In this document: in pieces, positions 9,762 through 19,083 of the stretch
Layout: each line of letters opens with the position of its first letter
Position numbering within the stretch: the stretch's first letter is position 1
Assembly: GCF_022113815.1 (NCBI RefSeq)
Contig: NZ_SGOM01000001.1
Coordinates: forward strand, 310,001-374,000
Source: Vibrio cincinnatiensis
GTDB taxonomy: Bacteria; Pseudomonadota; Gammaproteobacteria; Enterobacterales; Vibrionaceae
Direction of reading: 5' to 3'
DNA length: 64,000 bases
Made by a program: the position numbers and the translations under genes
Notes under the pieces: generated by a model
Seen by the model: only the letters and a program-made list of their open reading frames with translations
Database searches by the model: none
What the model was told of the DNA's origin: nothing

Positions 9762-10601
9762 TTAATCATGGCTAACTTCCACTTCATAAGAGGTAAATTT
9801 ACGGATATTGATCACACCATTATCAAAGATCAAATATTGGCCTTTGATCCCTTGTAAACGTCCAGTTACCTGACGTTGTTTATCAAAATTGTGCGATATG
9901 ATTTTGCTTGGATGTTGCTGAATGGGGTATGCGATATCTGTTGTTGTGTGATGAACATCAGTGACGGCATCATTGCCAAACTGCTGCTTAATTTCGGTAA
10001 TGGTTTTAGCCAAAAGAGGTTTGAGTGCTTCTGCCCGTTCTACTAAAGAAAGGGGAGCGCCTTCTTCTTTTAATAGTGTTCGCCAGTTGGTTTTATCGGC
10101 AATATGCTTCGCTAGCTCTACCTCAATTAATCCTGAAATATGACGTGTTTTTACCTGATAGATAGGTAACCCTTGTGTTGCGCCTTGATCAATCCAACGT
10201 GTTGGGATTTGGTTGTGACGTGTAATACCGACTTTCAAGCTCGAAGTATTTGAAAGATAAACATAGTGATCAACCATGCAGTGAGTTTGTGCCCATTCAG
10301 GCTCTCGGCAAGTTCCTTGTTCAAAATGGCAAATTTCTGGTTTCATTATGCACATATCACAACTGGCCAGTTTTTTCATACAAACAAAACAGTGGCCTTG
10401 CGAATAACTTTTTTTGGTTTTCTTACCACAAGCACAGCAGTAAATATTACCTGTATGCTGTAGGGTGAGTGTTTTGTCGATCAAGGGGTTGAGATCGATA
10501 AGATGTTCACCAACGGGCAGTTGATAATGAACTTGAGTACCAAGCTGGGTGCGCATTTTATTCAATACGCCGCGAACAGTGAAAGACATGACATTACTCA
10601 T
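9762..10601 (-). CDS. DUF2797 zinc-binding protein with GIY-YIG-like segment
   Basis: With the start at 10601 the protein is 279 aa; the frame is open to 10664 but that start would lie inside sanA. The centre is rich in paired cysteines (CCAC, CFVC, CDMC, then several Cys/His), suggesting zinc binding. The following segment, YVYLSNTSSLKVGITR with a later Arg in RWIDQGA and Glu in SGLIEVELA (about residues 113-163), resembles the GIY-YIG/T5orf172 fold. The family is annotated as DUF2797 and its function is not established. It is the last gene of a minus-strand run DUF3392-sanA-DUF2797, with about 20 bp to the sanA stop. The exact start is uncertain. Confidence 0.8.
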   Translation of the reverse strand: MSNVMSFTVRGVLNKMRTQLGTQVHYQLPVGEHLIDLNPLIDKTLTLQHTGNIYCCACGKKTKKSYSQGHCFVCMKKLASCDMCIMKPEICHFEQGTCREPEWAQTHCMVDHYVYLSNTSSLKVGITRHNQIPTRWIDQGATQGLPIYQVKTRHISGLIEVELAKHIADKTNWRTLLKEEGAPLSLVERAEALKPLLAKTITEIKQQFGNDAVTDVHHTTTDIAYPIQQHPSKIISHNFDKQRQVTGRLQGIKGQYLIFDNGVINIRKFTSYEVEVSHD

Positions 10602-10620
10602 TAGGTTAAGTGCGGGTGAT

Positions 10621-11394
10621 TCACTCTTTAGTCGTGAATGGTGTCGATGGGGTTGATGTTTCATCGGGTATGGGTTCGTCTGTGGCTTTTTCCAATATTA
10701 TGGGTTCTTTGGGACCTAGAAATTTAGGCTGAGTATCAAATAGATAAAGATCAAAAAAAGCTTTGGTTCTAGCAAAGACTTCTCGCAAGCGAACGTTAAA
10801 CCCCGAATAGTTTGTTGGCCCAGGTACGGCAAGGCAGGTTGCGTTAATATTATGATGTTCAGCAATAAATAAGGCGCGCTCACAGTGGAAACGTTGGGTG
10901 ATGATTAAAAAATCATCGGTATCAAAAATACGTTTAGCGCGCACAATAGAATCTAGAGTTCTAAACCCTGCATAATCAAGATAAATAACCTCACTGGGAA
11001 CGCCTGCTTTGAGTAAGTCTCGCTTCATTGTCCATGGTTCATTATAAGAACGGTGGGCATTATCGCCACTGAGTAAAAAATGGGTGACCTTTTGTTGTTG
11101 GTACAGCTCAATGGCCGCATCGATTCGATGCAGGTAATAGTCATTGAGAGTCCGGCCGAGATATTTACTGGTACCAAGTACCACAGCAACTTGAAAATGA
11201 GGCAGTTGCTGTGTGTCATTGAGGATCTGATCTTGTGTTTTCCAACTGACCCAGCGGTCAAGGCTAAAAATGACGATCGCAGCCGCGAGGCTGGCTAAGC
11301 CTAGAAAGGTCATTCCTTTGCGTAGCCAAAAGCCAACACGCAATCGGCGAATAAGTAGAAACACGGTTAAATTTGACGATTTTTTTGTGCCCAT
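10621..11394 (-). CDS. sanA: SanA-like DUF218 (YdcF/ElyC superfamily) membrane-anchored protein
   Basis: The 257-aa protein has one N-terminal membrane helix (about residues 28-45, GMTFLGLASLAAAIVIF) and a DUF218 domain with VAVVLGTSKYLGRTLNDYY, SGDNAH and the RFHCERALFIA region. That pattern is characteristic of E. coli SanA, which affects envelope permeability to vancomycin at high temperature. The DUF218 domain is expected on the periplasmic side. The C-terminus is acidic and Pro/Thr-rich. Its start overlaps the end of the DUF3392 gene by 28 bp, so they are co-transcribed. A second DUF218 protein, ElyC, is at 58596. Confidence 0.87.
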   Translation of the reverse strand: MGTKKSSNLTVFLLIRRLRVGFWLRKGMTFLGLASLAAAIVIFSLDRWVSWKTQDQILNDTQQLPHFQVAVVLGTSKYLGRTLNDYYLHRIDAAIELYQQQKVTHFLLSGDNAHRSYNEPWTMKRDLLKAGVPSEVIYLDYAGFRTLDSIVRAKRIFDTDDFLIITQRFHCERALFIAEHHNINATCLAVPGPTNYSGFNVRLREVFARTKAFFDLYLFDTQPKFLGPKEPIILEKATDEPIPDETSTPSTPFTTKE

Positions 11395-11690
11395 AGGCCT
11401 ATCACGACAAAGCTGATGATAACAATGCTAAACATCATGCCTCGCTCTAAATGAGAAAGTGTCCGAGTTAAGTAAGGGCTAGCTTTAACAATGATTAATC
11501 CATAGCCAAACGCATTGATAGCAATGAAAGCCAATGTTCTAAAAATAAAATGCTGATTCAACATTATCCGACGTAGAAGGGCATTAATTTCCCCGCCCAG
11601 CATGACCAACAAACAGGCAATGAGCGCCATCGAAATCTCAGCAAGGTAGGGGGCGATATAGTGGCCCGCAGGGGCAAAAAAACTCAGCAT
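11367..11690 (-). CDS. DUF3392 small membrane protein
   Basis: The 107-aa protein has three likely membrane helices (around residues 18-38, 50-70 and 82-100) and few charged residues. It matches what I know as DUF3392, a small inner-membrane family in Vibrio and relatives with no established function. It is the first gene of a run with sanA and the DUF2797 gene. Overlap with sanA suggests coupled expression, and so possibly an envelope role; this is inference. Confidence 0.75.
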   Translation of the reverse strand: MLSFFAPAGHYIAPYLAEISMALIACLLVMLGGEINALLRRIMLNQHFIFRTLAFIAINAFGYGLIIVKASPYLTRTLSHLERGMMFSIVIISFVVIGLWAQKNRQI

Positions 11691-11711
11691 ATCTATCTGT
11701 GCTCTAGTAAC

Positions 11712-11735
11712 AAAAGCCCCGAATGGGGCTTATTT
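11712..11735 (-). terminator. Terminator downstream of maeA
   Basis: AAGCCCC-GAAT-GGGGCTT (stems 11714-11720 and 11725-11731) is followed on the minus strand by TTTTGTT and on the plus strand by ATTTTAATT. It lies about 70 bp beyond the maeA stop. Confidence 0.75.
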
Positions 11736-11801
11736 TAATTCTTTATGGTGAGTGATGTGCCTTATGGCGACAGCTCCCACCGTTAGAAGACAGTAATTGA
11801 A

Positions 11802-13490
11802 TTAGAAAGCGGTACGTTTGTATCGACGGTAGGAAGGCTGCCAGAAATGTTGTTCGATAGCAACCTCTAGAGCTTCATCGGTTATTTCTAACGCGACCCC
11901 TTGTGCAATGGCTTTCTTCGCTACCGCTAGTGCGATTTTTTTCGATACGGAATGGATCGATTCTAACGGTGGAAGTAGTGGCCCATGGCCGTTGATCGCT
12001 AATGGGGAGCATAGAGCCAGTGCGCGGCTTGATTCCATTAACATTTCGTCGGTCACACGTTTCGCTCCGACAGCCAGTACACCAAGCCCAATACCTGGGA
12101 AGATATAGCTGTTGTTACATTGTGCAATGGCATAGGTTTTACCGTCATGCAAAACGGGATCAAAAGGGCTACCCGTCGCGACTAACGCTTCACCATTGGT
12201 CCAGCGAATAATATCTGCGGGTGTCGCTTCTACTCGGCTGGTTGGGTTTGAGAGTGGGAAAATAATCGGACGAGGGCAGTGAGCGTGCATTGCTTTGATG
12301 ACTTCTTCACTAAATAAGCCGGGAGCACCCGAAACGCCAACCAAGACGGTGGGTTTTGCCTGACGAGCCACATCAAGCAGAGAATAGCCATTTCCTTCCG
12401 ATTTCCATTGCTTCGTGTTGGCTTTTTTCTGGACTAAACGCTGTTGGAAGTCGAGTAAATTAGGCATTCCTTCTTCCAATAAACCCCAGCGATCCACCAT
12501 ATAGACTTGAGAGCGGGCCTGTGCATCGGAAATCCCTTCTGAAACCATTTGGGCAATGATCGCTTCGGCAATCCCACAACCTGCAGAGCCTGCACCCAAG
12601 AAGGTAATTCGTTGTTCAGACAGTTTACTTCCTGCTGCTTTACATGCTGCGAGCAGTGAACCTACCGTGACTGCGGCCGTTCCCTGAATATCATCATTGA
12701 AACAGCAGATGCGGTTTTTATAACGCTCAAGCAGTGGCATGGCATTTTTTTGTGCAAAGTCTTCAAATTGAATTAAGGCTTCTGGCCAGCGACGTTGTAC
12801 GGCTTGGATAAATTCTTCAACAAAATTATCGTACTCAATGCCGGTAATACGTGGGTGACGCCAGCCCATATACATAGGATCCGCCAGTCGTTGTGGGTTG
12901 TTCGTACCAACATCTAACACTATGGGTAGAGTATAGGCGGGGCTGATCCCGCCACAGGCGGTATAGAGTGATAATTTCCCGATCGGAATACCCATGCCTC
13001 CAATGCCTTGGTCACCAAGCCCTAAAATGCGCTCACCATCGGTGACAACGATGACTTTAACATTATGGTTTGCGGCATTGTTGAGTAAGTCATCAATGCG
13101 GTCGCGGTTGGCATAGGAAATAAACAGACCCCGCCCACGGCGGTAAATATTTGAAAAATTTTCACATGCTGCCCCTACTGTGGGGGTGTAGATGATCGGC
13201 ATCATCTCTGAAATGTGATTTTGTACTAAACGATAAAATAAGGTTTCGTTGGTATCTTGAATATTACGCAGATAGATATGCTTATCCATATCGCTTTCAA
13301 AGCTACAGTACTGTTGATAAGCGCGAACCACCTGTTCTTGAATTGTTTCGGTTGATTCAGGTAGCAAACCTTCTAAGTTAAAAGAAGCACGCTCTTCTGC
13401 ACTAAAAGCGCTGCCTTTATTCAATAGAGGGGTACTGAGCAGGGCAGGCCCTGCATAAGGAATGTAAAGCGGACGTTTATCGTTATTCAT
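11802..13490 (-). CDS. maeA: NAD-dependent malic enzyme
   Basis: The enzyme oxidatively decarboxylates malate to pyruvate. With the ATG at 13490 the protein is 562 aa, the normal length of the large bacterial/eukaryotic-type malic enzyme; the open frame extends to 13568 but the extra 26 residues do not look like the family. Motifs seen: YTPTVGAAC near the N-terminus, [14 protein letters not shown], the metal-binding FNDDIQGTA, and the dinucleotide-binding [12 protein letters not shown]. The N-terminal [15 protein letters not shown] fits known MaeA starts. It is divergent from the helicase gene at 13697 and apparently monocistronic. Confidence 0.95.
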   Translation of the reverse strand: MNNDKRPLYIPYAGPALLSTPLLNKGSAFSAEERASFNLEGLLPESTETIQEQVVRAYQQYCSFESDMDKHIYLRNIQDTNETLFYRLVQNHISEMMPIIYTPTVGAACENFSNIYRRGRGLFISYANRDRIDDLLNNAANHNVKVIVVTDGERILGLGDQGIGGMGIPIGKLSLYTACGGISPAYTLPIVLDVGTNNPQRLADPMYMGWRHPRITGIEYDNFVEEFIQAVQRRWPEALIQFEDFAQKNAMPLLERYKNRICCFNDDIQGTAAVTVGSLLAACKAAGSKLSEQRITFLGAGSAGCGIAEAIIAQMVSEGISDAQARSQVYMVDRWGLLEEGMPNLLDFQQRLVQKKANTKQWKSEGNGYSLLDVARQAKPTVLVGVSGAPGLFSEEVIKAMHAHCPRPIIFPLSNPTSRVEATPADIIRWTNGEALVATGSPFDPVLHDGKTYAIAQCNNSYIFPGIGLGVLAVGAKRVTDEMLMESSRALALCSPLAINGHGPLLPPLESIHSVSKKIALAVAKKAIAQGVALEITDEALEVAIEQHFWQPSYRRYKRTAF

Positions 13491-13696
13491 TTTCGGCCTA
13501 CGTAGGGTGGATGGGAACAAGGAACTTAAAAATGATAACGGCTTATCCGCTCGCTTGTAAATAGACAAGCCTTAACCTTACCTTGATTATGTTAATTAGG
13601 GCTGATAACCGATCTAAGGCCAGCGAAAAGGGACGAAAAGTGGCGTATTTTCCGTTATTATTTACCGACCTCTCTCGCTCTATATTCTTGTTAACT

Positions 13697-16045
13697 ATGC
13701 TTCATCTTCCTATTCAATCTTTATATACCGATTTTTTATCCGCATTACCTCATCAGCATCTTATCGTGGAGGCTCAAACGGGTTCGGGGAAGTCCATGTG
13801 TTTACCGTTATGGGCTGCACAACAAGGCCGAGTATTGGTGATTGAACCGAGGCGAATTGCGTGCACGTCTCTTGCTCAGTTTCTAGCAGAGCAACAGTCT
13901 GAATCGGTGGGTGGCACGATTGGTTATGCCATTAAATTGGAAGCGTGTTATAGCGAGCAGAGTCAAATCGTGTTTGTGACTCCTGGTGTTGCTTTACGGT
14001 GGTTGGCGGAAGAGGGGTTGGCAACGTTTGATATTGTGATTATTGATGAATTTCATGAACGGCGTTGGGATAGTGATCTATTGGTGGCGTTACTGCGTGA
14101 ACAGACAGATAAACGCTTAGTGGTGACCTCAGCTACTCTGGAAGGAGAGCGCTTGGCGCATTACTTAAAGGCCAAGCGTCTACAATCGGATGGGAGACAG
14201 TATCAAGTCACGGTTGAGTATCACAGCAAAGAAAGTCATAAATTACCAGAAAGCTACTGGCTGGCGGAACGAGTCGCACACGAAGTGCTACATGCGAGAG
14301 AACTCACTTCCTCCGACATTTTAGTTTTCTTACCTGGGCGGAAGGAAATCAGCCAGTGTCAGCAATTATTAGCGGGACAGTCTTCCTTATTGGTTGTACC
14401 ACTGCATGCTTCCGTTAGTGAGCAAGATAGGCATCGAGCGCTCAATCCACAGCCTCAGCAGAAGGTCGTACTTGCCACTAATGTTGCCGAAACGTCGTTA
14501 ACCATTCCGAATATTGCTTATGTTATCGATAGTGGACTAGAGCGAAGAACCGAACAACGAAATGGTCGCACAACATTAACGTTAAAAGCCATTTCCAAAG
14601 CCAGCGCGCAGCAACGAGCAGGGCGAGCTGGGCGTGTAATGAATGGGGTGGCCATTCGTTTATATGGTCAACATGCTGCATTAGAGGCGGTAACACCTGC
14701 AGAAATGCAGCGAGAATCGTTACTTGAACCGATGTTGGCTTCGGCCAGTTGTGGACGACCGATGGCTCAGTTAACGTTTCTTGAGCCATTACCAGAAAAA
14801 TCGCTACAGCAAGCCTTTGCTCAGTTGGTCACCATGCAAGCGATCAGGGACGATGGCACGATCACTGAACATGGCAAAAAAATAGCGCCACTACCGATAG
14901 ATGTGCTTTATGCCGACTTAGTTGCTCGTATGGAAGAGAAAAATTTACAAGAAGCGATGATCGACCTTACCGCCGCTTTGTCTGTCCCAGCCAGCTTATA
15001 TAAATTACTCCCAAGTGAAGATCAACGCGAAAAACTGAATAAACAAGAACCTTTGCACTGTGATGCCCAATTATTGATTCAACTGGTACGTGGAACCATC
15101 TTTGATGGCGTTAGCATTGAAACAGAGGCATTACATGAAGCACAAGGGCTGGCCGAGCAAATGCGTCAGGTCTATCATTTGCCCCAGTTAGAGGTTGCAT
15201 CTCGATATTCACACCAGCAACTGGCCTATGCAATTGCACGTTTACACCCTGAATTACTCTTTGTCCGTAGAGCTCGACGTAAAGAGGCCATGGGAAACGG
15301 AAAAATAGAAGTGTTGATTGGTCGAAATAGTCGGTTTTCTACTGAGCATGAGGCGGCACTAGTTTTGGATCAACACTCACTACCGGGGCGGGGCGTAAAG
15401 CAGACGATGACGTTAGCAACGGTGTTGATGCCGATAGAATCACAGGCTATTGAGCATTTAGAATTGGGTGAGTGGCGACAAGCAGAAACGGAATCACAAG
15501 ATGGAGCGCTTTTAACGGTATTGAAACTCTATTATGCAGGGCGGGAGATTGCGCAGAAACAGGTTCAAGCCGAAGGCGAGTTTGCCGTAAAATCTTTACT
15601 GGATATGGTGATGAATGAACAATGTTTACCCGGCTTTGCCAAGCTGCGTCAGCAGGAGATCTTACTCTGGAAGCTGTATGTCGACTTAGGCTTAGATAGT
15701 ACAGCCCATGATCATCATTCAATCACGTTTGAACAGTGGTTTACTGAGCAACTGATTCAATTAGGGGTCAGTTCGCTAGCGGATCTCGAACTATTTAGTG
15801 CCGATGATTTCGTTTTTGAAGGTATACCTTACTGGGAAAAAGCCGATTTTGCTGAGCGCTATCCTTTTGAGTTGAATTTAGGTGATTTACAACTCTCCGT
15901 TGAATATCATCCCAAGCGTAAGTTGGTTTATGTGATTTATCAAAATGGGTTGCGAAAAACCGTACCTAAACGTTGGGAATTACCACGGTGGGAGGGGTAT
16001 CGGATTCAATTTAAGAAAGCGAGCCGAATCATCGACATCAACTAA
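13697..16045 (+). CDS. HrpA/HrpB-family DEAH-type ATP-dependent helicase
   Basis: The protein is 782 aa from the ATG at 13697; the frame is open from 13583, but the upstream part lacks family character. Motifs: Walker A TGSGKS near residue 28, IEPRRIA (motif Ia), the Walker B box as DEFH rather than DEAH, SATLE (motif III), ATNVAETSLTIP (motif V) and QQRAGRAGR (motif VI), followed by an HA2-like helical region. HrpB also uses DEFH. The C-terminal part (from about residue 560) does not read to me as the usual HrpB C-terminal domain, so I give the superfamily, not a gene name. Probable role is RNA remodelling; the substrate is unknown. Confidence 0.85.
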   Translation: MLHLPIQSLYTDFLSALPHQHLIVEAQTGSGKSMCLPLWAAQQGRVLVIEPRRIACTSLAQFLAEQQSESVGGTIGYAIKLEACYSEQSQIVFVTPGVALRWLAEEGLATFDIVIIDEFHERRWDSDLLVALLREQTDKRLVVTSATLEGERLAHYLKAKRLQSDGRQYQVTVEYHSKESHKLPESYWLAERVAHEVLHARELTSSDILVFLPGRKEISQCQQLLAGQSSLLVVPLHASVSEQDRHRALNPQPQQKVVLATNVAETSLTIPNIAYVIDSGLERRTEQRNGRTTLTLKAISKASAQQRAGRAGRVMNGVAIRLYGQHAALEAVTPAEMQRESLLEPMLASASCGRPMAQLTFLEPLPEKSLQQAFAQLVTMQAIRDDGTITEHGKKIAPLPIDVLYADLVARMEEKNLQEAMIDLTAALSVPASLYKLLPSEDQREKLNKQEPLHCDAQLLIQLVRGTIFDGVSIETEALHEAQGLAEQMRQVYHLPQLEVASRYSHQQLAYAIARLHPELLFVRRARRKEAMGNGKIEVLIGRNSRFSTEHEAALVLDQHSLPGRGVKQTMTLATVLMPIESQAIEHLELGEWRQAETESQDGALLTVLKLYYAGREIAQKQVQAEGEFAVKSLLDMVMNEQCLPGFAKLRQQEILLWKLYVDLGLDSTAHDHHSITFEQWFTEQLIQLGVSSLADLELFSADDFVFEGIPYWEKADFAERYPFELNLGDLQLSVEYHPKRKLVYVIYQNGLRKTVPKRWELPRWEGYRIQFKKASRIIDIN

Positions 16046-16246
16046 TATTCCTTTACTGTCCGAAATATTAATCAACCAGACACATATTGGGTCGGATTTG
16101 TACACGGCTTGTTATTGGCTTGGTTTTTATATTCCGCTTAGTTTAAATTTATAAGTATAAAAGATTGTTTTTATATATCGCATTGCTATATGAGAATGTC
16201 TGCATAATAGTAAACAAGTTAGGATGCTACTGATATCGAGGAAGAT

Positions 16247-16624
16247 ATGGACCAATCACAACGAGTCGCTGTAGTGTTTGATTACACAAGCTTTTTAGGT
16301 GTCTCTTGTCGCAAAAAATGGACGTTTTCAGAGGCTTTATTGTCGTTCGCTCCCATTTTTGGGGCGGTTTGGCAAGATACGGTAAAACTCAGTCAAACAC
16401 AGGAAGAGCGTCTCTGGGATATGGCATTACGGCGCTTATCCAGCCGTCGAAGTGATGAAGCCAATTTGATCACTTTACTGAAATTGGCTAAATCCGAAGG
16501 GATTGAAGAACTAAAATTGGTCATGCCCTATTCGCTTGAACCCGAGCAAATCACCTTGATTCAAGAGAAAAGTGCTTCGCAGATCAAAGTGTTGGAGATG
16601 GATGAATTTATGATTACTTTATAG
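16247..16624 (+). CDS. Hypothetical protein, 125 aa
   Basis: I do not recognise this family. The ATG is preceded by GAGGAAG, a good ribosome-binding site, and the protein is compact: a hydrophobic N-terminal part (VAVVFDYTSFLGV, then LLSFAPIFGAVW), a basic helix (LRRLSSRRS) and a C-terminal alternating helix/strand region ending in MDEFMITL. There is no signal peptide or clear membrane segment. It stands alone between the helicase and the convergent purC. Codon use looks like its neighbours, so it is probably a real native gene. Confidence 0.7.
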   Translation: MDQSQRVAVVFDYTSFLGVSCRKKWTFSEALLSFAPIFGAVWQDTVKLSQTQEERLWDMALRRLSSRRSDEANLITLLKLAKSEGIEELKLVMPYSLEPEQITLIQEKSASQIKVLEMDEFMITL

Positions 16625-16743
16625 GGTAATCATTTCGCGTTTTATCAGCCCATCTACCATTGCTTAAACGATGAAGTATTGAAAACGGTGAAGCTTGCCG
16701 ATTATGACATGTTCCACCGTTTATCATTATTTTTCTGAACCTT

Positions 16744-17856
16744 CTATTGGTCTTCGTCGATTAAATCATACTGATCGCGCAAAATATCAATGATTTCTTG
16801 TTTTGGATGGGCACTCAGCTCGATAGGATGACCCACAATTTTTTCTGCGATGCCAAGGTAGGTATGTGAAATAGCCATGAGTGCTTCAAGTGGGAGAGCA
16901 TTATCCCGTGCAAGTGCCTCACGTTCAGGCATGCGTTCTTTGTTTAACAAAATATCTGGGTCAGGGAAATAGTTGAGTAAAAATTGACGGAAGCCTTCTT
17001 TGGAGTTTTCTACGATTTTTCCAGCTTGGTAGTGTTGCTCATCCCAAATCCGTGAGGAATCAGGGGTTCCTACCTCATCCATATAAATCAATTTTTCTTG
17101 GCCGTTCACATCATTGACATAACCAAATTCAAACTTCGTATCAACAAAGATTTGTCCAATCTCTTTCAATGCTTGGCTAATAACAGCAAAGCCTTGTTTT
17201 AGTAAGGTTTCATAGAGATTGATATCAGATACTTGGCTAAAATTGAAGGCCGAAAAATTTGCTTCGATATCTTGGCGTGTGATATTGACATCATCCGCTT
17301 CCGGGACACCCGGAATGCCTTTTAAAATCCCTTTCGTGGAGGGGGTGATCAGTAATTCTGGTAATGCTTTATCTTTTTCTAATCCTTCTGGCAACGCAAT
17401 TCCACAGAATTCTCGTTCCCCTTTTTCATAAGCTCGCCACATGGAACCGGTGATATATTGACGGCAGATGGCTTCAATCTTGATCGGTTTTGCTTTTTGT
17501 ACAATCCACACCAATGGGTGAGGAATGTCCACAATGTGGCTATCCGCTAAGCCTTGCTGTTTAAATAAGTTAAACCAATGGTTTGAGATAGCGTTCAGTG
17601 CCGCTCCCTTACCGGGAACACCATGGACACCGCCTTCTGCATGCCAGATACAGTCAAAGGCTGAAATTCGGTCACTGATCACCATAATCGCTAAAGGTGC
17701 ATCTTCAGCAATAGGGTAACCCTTTTGTTGAATCAGACGTTTACTGTCTTGTTCCGTTAGCCAGTAAACAGAGCGAACTTTACCGCTATGGACAGGTTGA
17801 TGAGTACGAATTGGGAGGTCGTCATTGACGGCAAGAACTTGATCAGCAAGGCTCAT
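16744..17856 (-). CDS. purC: Phosphoribosylaminoimidazole-succinocarboxamide synthase
   Basis: SAICAR synthase catalyses ATP-dependent addition of aspartate to CAIR in purine synthesis. The ATG at 17856 ([19 protein letters not shown]) gives 370 aa, preceded by AGGAATG. The frame stays open another 40 codons upstream without family similarity. Motifs: [11 protein letters not shown] near the N-terminus, [35 protein letters not shown], and the ATP-site acid in [16 protein letters not shown]. This longer form resembles the yeast-type enzyme rather than the ~237-aa E. coli form. A perfect PUR box lies 115 bp upstream. Confidence 0.96.
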   Translation of the reverse strand: MSLADQVLAVNDDLPIRTHQPVHSGKVRSVYWLTEQDSKRLIQQKGYPIAEDAPLAIMVISDRISAFDCIWHAEGGVHGVPGKGAALNAISNHWFNLFKQQGLADSHIVDIPHPLVWIVQKAKPIKIEAICRQYITGSMWRAYEKGEREFCGIALPEGLEKDKALPELLITPSTKGILKGIPGVPEADDVNITRQDIEANFSAFNFSQVSDINLYETLLKQGFAVISQALKEIGQIFVDTKFEFGYVNDVNGQEKLIYMDEVGTPDSSRIWDEQHYQAGKIVENSKEGFRQFLLNYFPDPDILLNKERMPEREALARDNALPLEALMAISHTYLGIAEKIVGHPIELSAHPKQEIIDILRDQYDLIDEDQ

Positions 17857-17970
17857 TGAGACATTCCTATCTGGGTTAAACGTCGTAGAGAAAAGAAAGC
17901 AGCCTGCATTGGAGCAGGTGCCGTTGTCACTGAGCGCATCATACCAGAATTCTCGATGTTCGCCAGAAAA

Positions 17971-17986
17971 AAGCAAACGATTGCTT
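17971..17986. promoter_or_regulatory. PurR operator (PUR box) of purC
   Basis: AAGCAAACGATTGCTT matches the PUR-box consensus AnGCAAnCGnTTnCnT at every specified position and is nearly palindromic. It lies 115 bp upstream of the purC start, a normal promoter-proximal distance. The likely repressor, PurR, is encoded at 57163-58176. Confidence 0.88.
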
Positions 17987-18017
17987 AAATTAACTTATCC
18001 AGTAAACGTTTCACTGT

Positions 18018-18428
18018 TTAATGAAAGGGTTGGATGAGCTGAGTAAGGAAAAAAACTTCGCATTGATTTTCTTTTCCCATTTGAGTCAGTAATTTTTGGC
18101 TAACAATATCAATCTCACCAGATGCGACGATTGCACTCGCATTTTTGGATAAAATCGCTTTGATGACAATCTCAATTTCTGATTGAGCTTGAGAGGCTTT
18201 TAGATGAATAATTTTTTCACATTGTACCTGATGGGCTGACAATTCATGATATTGGGGGCGAGGGCATTGCGCTGTATAAAAAATCCATTGTTTTTGCTGT
18301 GACAACTTGGCCAATTGCACCATGATTCTGTCGCCGACTATGTCGCTACCGGCGGATGGTGTCGTGTAAGACACGGCAGGAGAACATCCACTGACCATAA
18401 GAGTGTGATTGAAATAAGCGTTAAGCAT
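18018..18428 (-). CDS. sulA: SulA-like SOS cell division inhibitor
   Basis: The 136-aa protein is shorter than E. coli SulA (169 aa). It shares a general pattern of WIFYTAQCPRP, then LSAHQVQCEKIIHLKASQAQSEIEIVIKAI and SAIVASGEID, which resembles the SulA core that binds FtsZ. Similarity alone would be weak, but a perfect LexA box lies 22 bp upstream of the start, and AAAGGAC provides a ribosome-binding site. Together these support an SOS-induced FtsZ inhibitor. It is transcribed alone, ahead of purC on the same strand but with the purC promoter in between. Confidence 0.8.
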   Translation of the reverse strand: MLNAYFNHTLMVSGCSPAVSYTTPSAGSDIVGDRIMVQLAKLSQQKQWIFYTAQCPRPQYHELSAHQVQCEKIIHLKASQAQSEIEIVIKAILSKNASAIVASGEIDIVSQKLLTQMGKENQCEVFFLTQLIQPFH

Positions 18429-18708
18429 AATACTGTCCTTTCATACATGCTGTATGTTCATACAGTATTATGAGTTGTTATCTGGATCAAGTCATAATTA
18501 CCAAACGGATGATGTGAAGTTGGAAAGATTATTGACTGTTTCTTCTTATCTATTTGATATATATAGATTTTATTTTCTCTTGGAGCAATCGTGAAATGAA
18601 GAGAAGTGGGTGGTTTTGTGATCAGCTAACAATTTTTACGAGTATCATCCCTGTTGCTGCATTTCGTTATGTTTCATAAAAGGGTGAAAATGAGGGGATA
18701 GGCTCATG
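18429..18708. other. Intergenic region upstream of sulA
   Basis: Apart from the LexA box and likely minus-strand promoter near 18440-18480, I see no gene or RNA here. The stretch 18490-18700 is ordinary AT-rich intergenic DNA leading to the shared terminator at 18709. Confidence 0.5.
18450..18465. promoter_or_regulatory. LexA box upstream of the sulA-like gene
   Basis: CTGTATGTTCATACAG matches the consensus CTGT-N8-ACAG exactly. It is 22-37 bp upstream of the start codon. A CATAAT hexamer (minus strand, about 18471-18476) just beyond it could be the -10 element, placing the operator over the transcription start. An overlapping CATACA-TGC-TGTATG repeat is also present. Confidence 0.9.
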
Positions 18709-18733
18709 AAAAAAGCGCCAATTGGCGCTTTTT
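18709..18733 (-). terminator. Bidirectional-looking terminator next to the zinc-ribbon gene
   Basis: AAAAAAGCGCC-AATT-GGCGCTTTTT has A- and T-runs on both sides. It abuts the stop codon of the minus-strand gene at 18734, which it most likely terminates. Confidence 0.85.
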
Positions 18734-18919
18734 CTACATCGGCTGTGTAGCTTGTCGTTCTTGTTGCGCGATTTCAGCTAAATTAAAAAGTCGCACATCC
18801 ATTCGGGCTAAATCATTACAACTCTGGCAAGCATAATGAGCTTTGCCATCAATATATTCATGCTTAGTTAGTTGTCTTGATTGTTTACACCAGTCACACG
18901 TACCTTCAATATTAAACAT
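18734..18919 (-). CDS. Small zinc-ribbon-like protein
   Basis: The protein is 61 aa from the ATG at 18919, which has a strong G-rich site (GGTGGGGGGAA) directly upstream; a longer frame opens at 18967 without such a site. Two cysteine pairs, CDWC near residue 8 and CQSC near residue 32, suggest a four-cysteine zinc ribbon. The C-terminus is a short helix (FNLAEIAQQERQA). No specific function can be assigned. It is monocistronic and followed by a strong terminator. Confidence 0.72.
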   Translation of the reverse strand: MFNIEGTCDWCKQSRQLTKHEYIDGKAHYACQSCNDLARMDVRLFNLAEIAQQERQATQPM

Positions 18920-19083
18920 TTCCCCCCACCTTGCTCGTCTCGGTGTTTTATCGCGGCGTATTATCACACAAAGACAGGGTTAAGTTAATTTCTTGTTATC
19001 AATTTGCGAGGCTAATCGTTTGCGTTGCAAGTAAATGTTCAAGAAAATGAGCTGACAAGGCAAGTTTGATGAATGAAGAAGGT

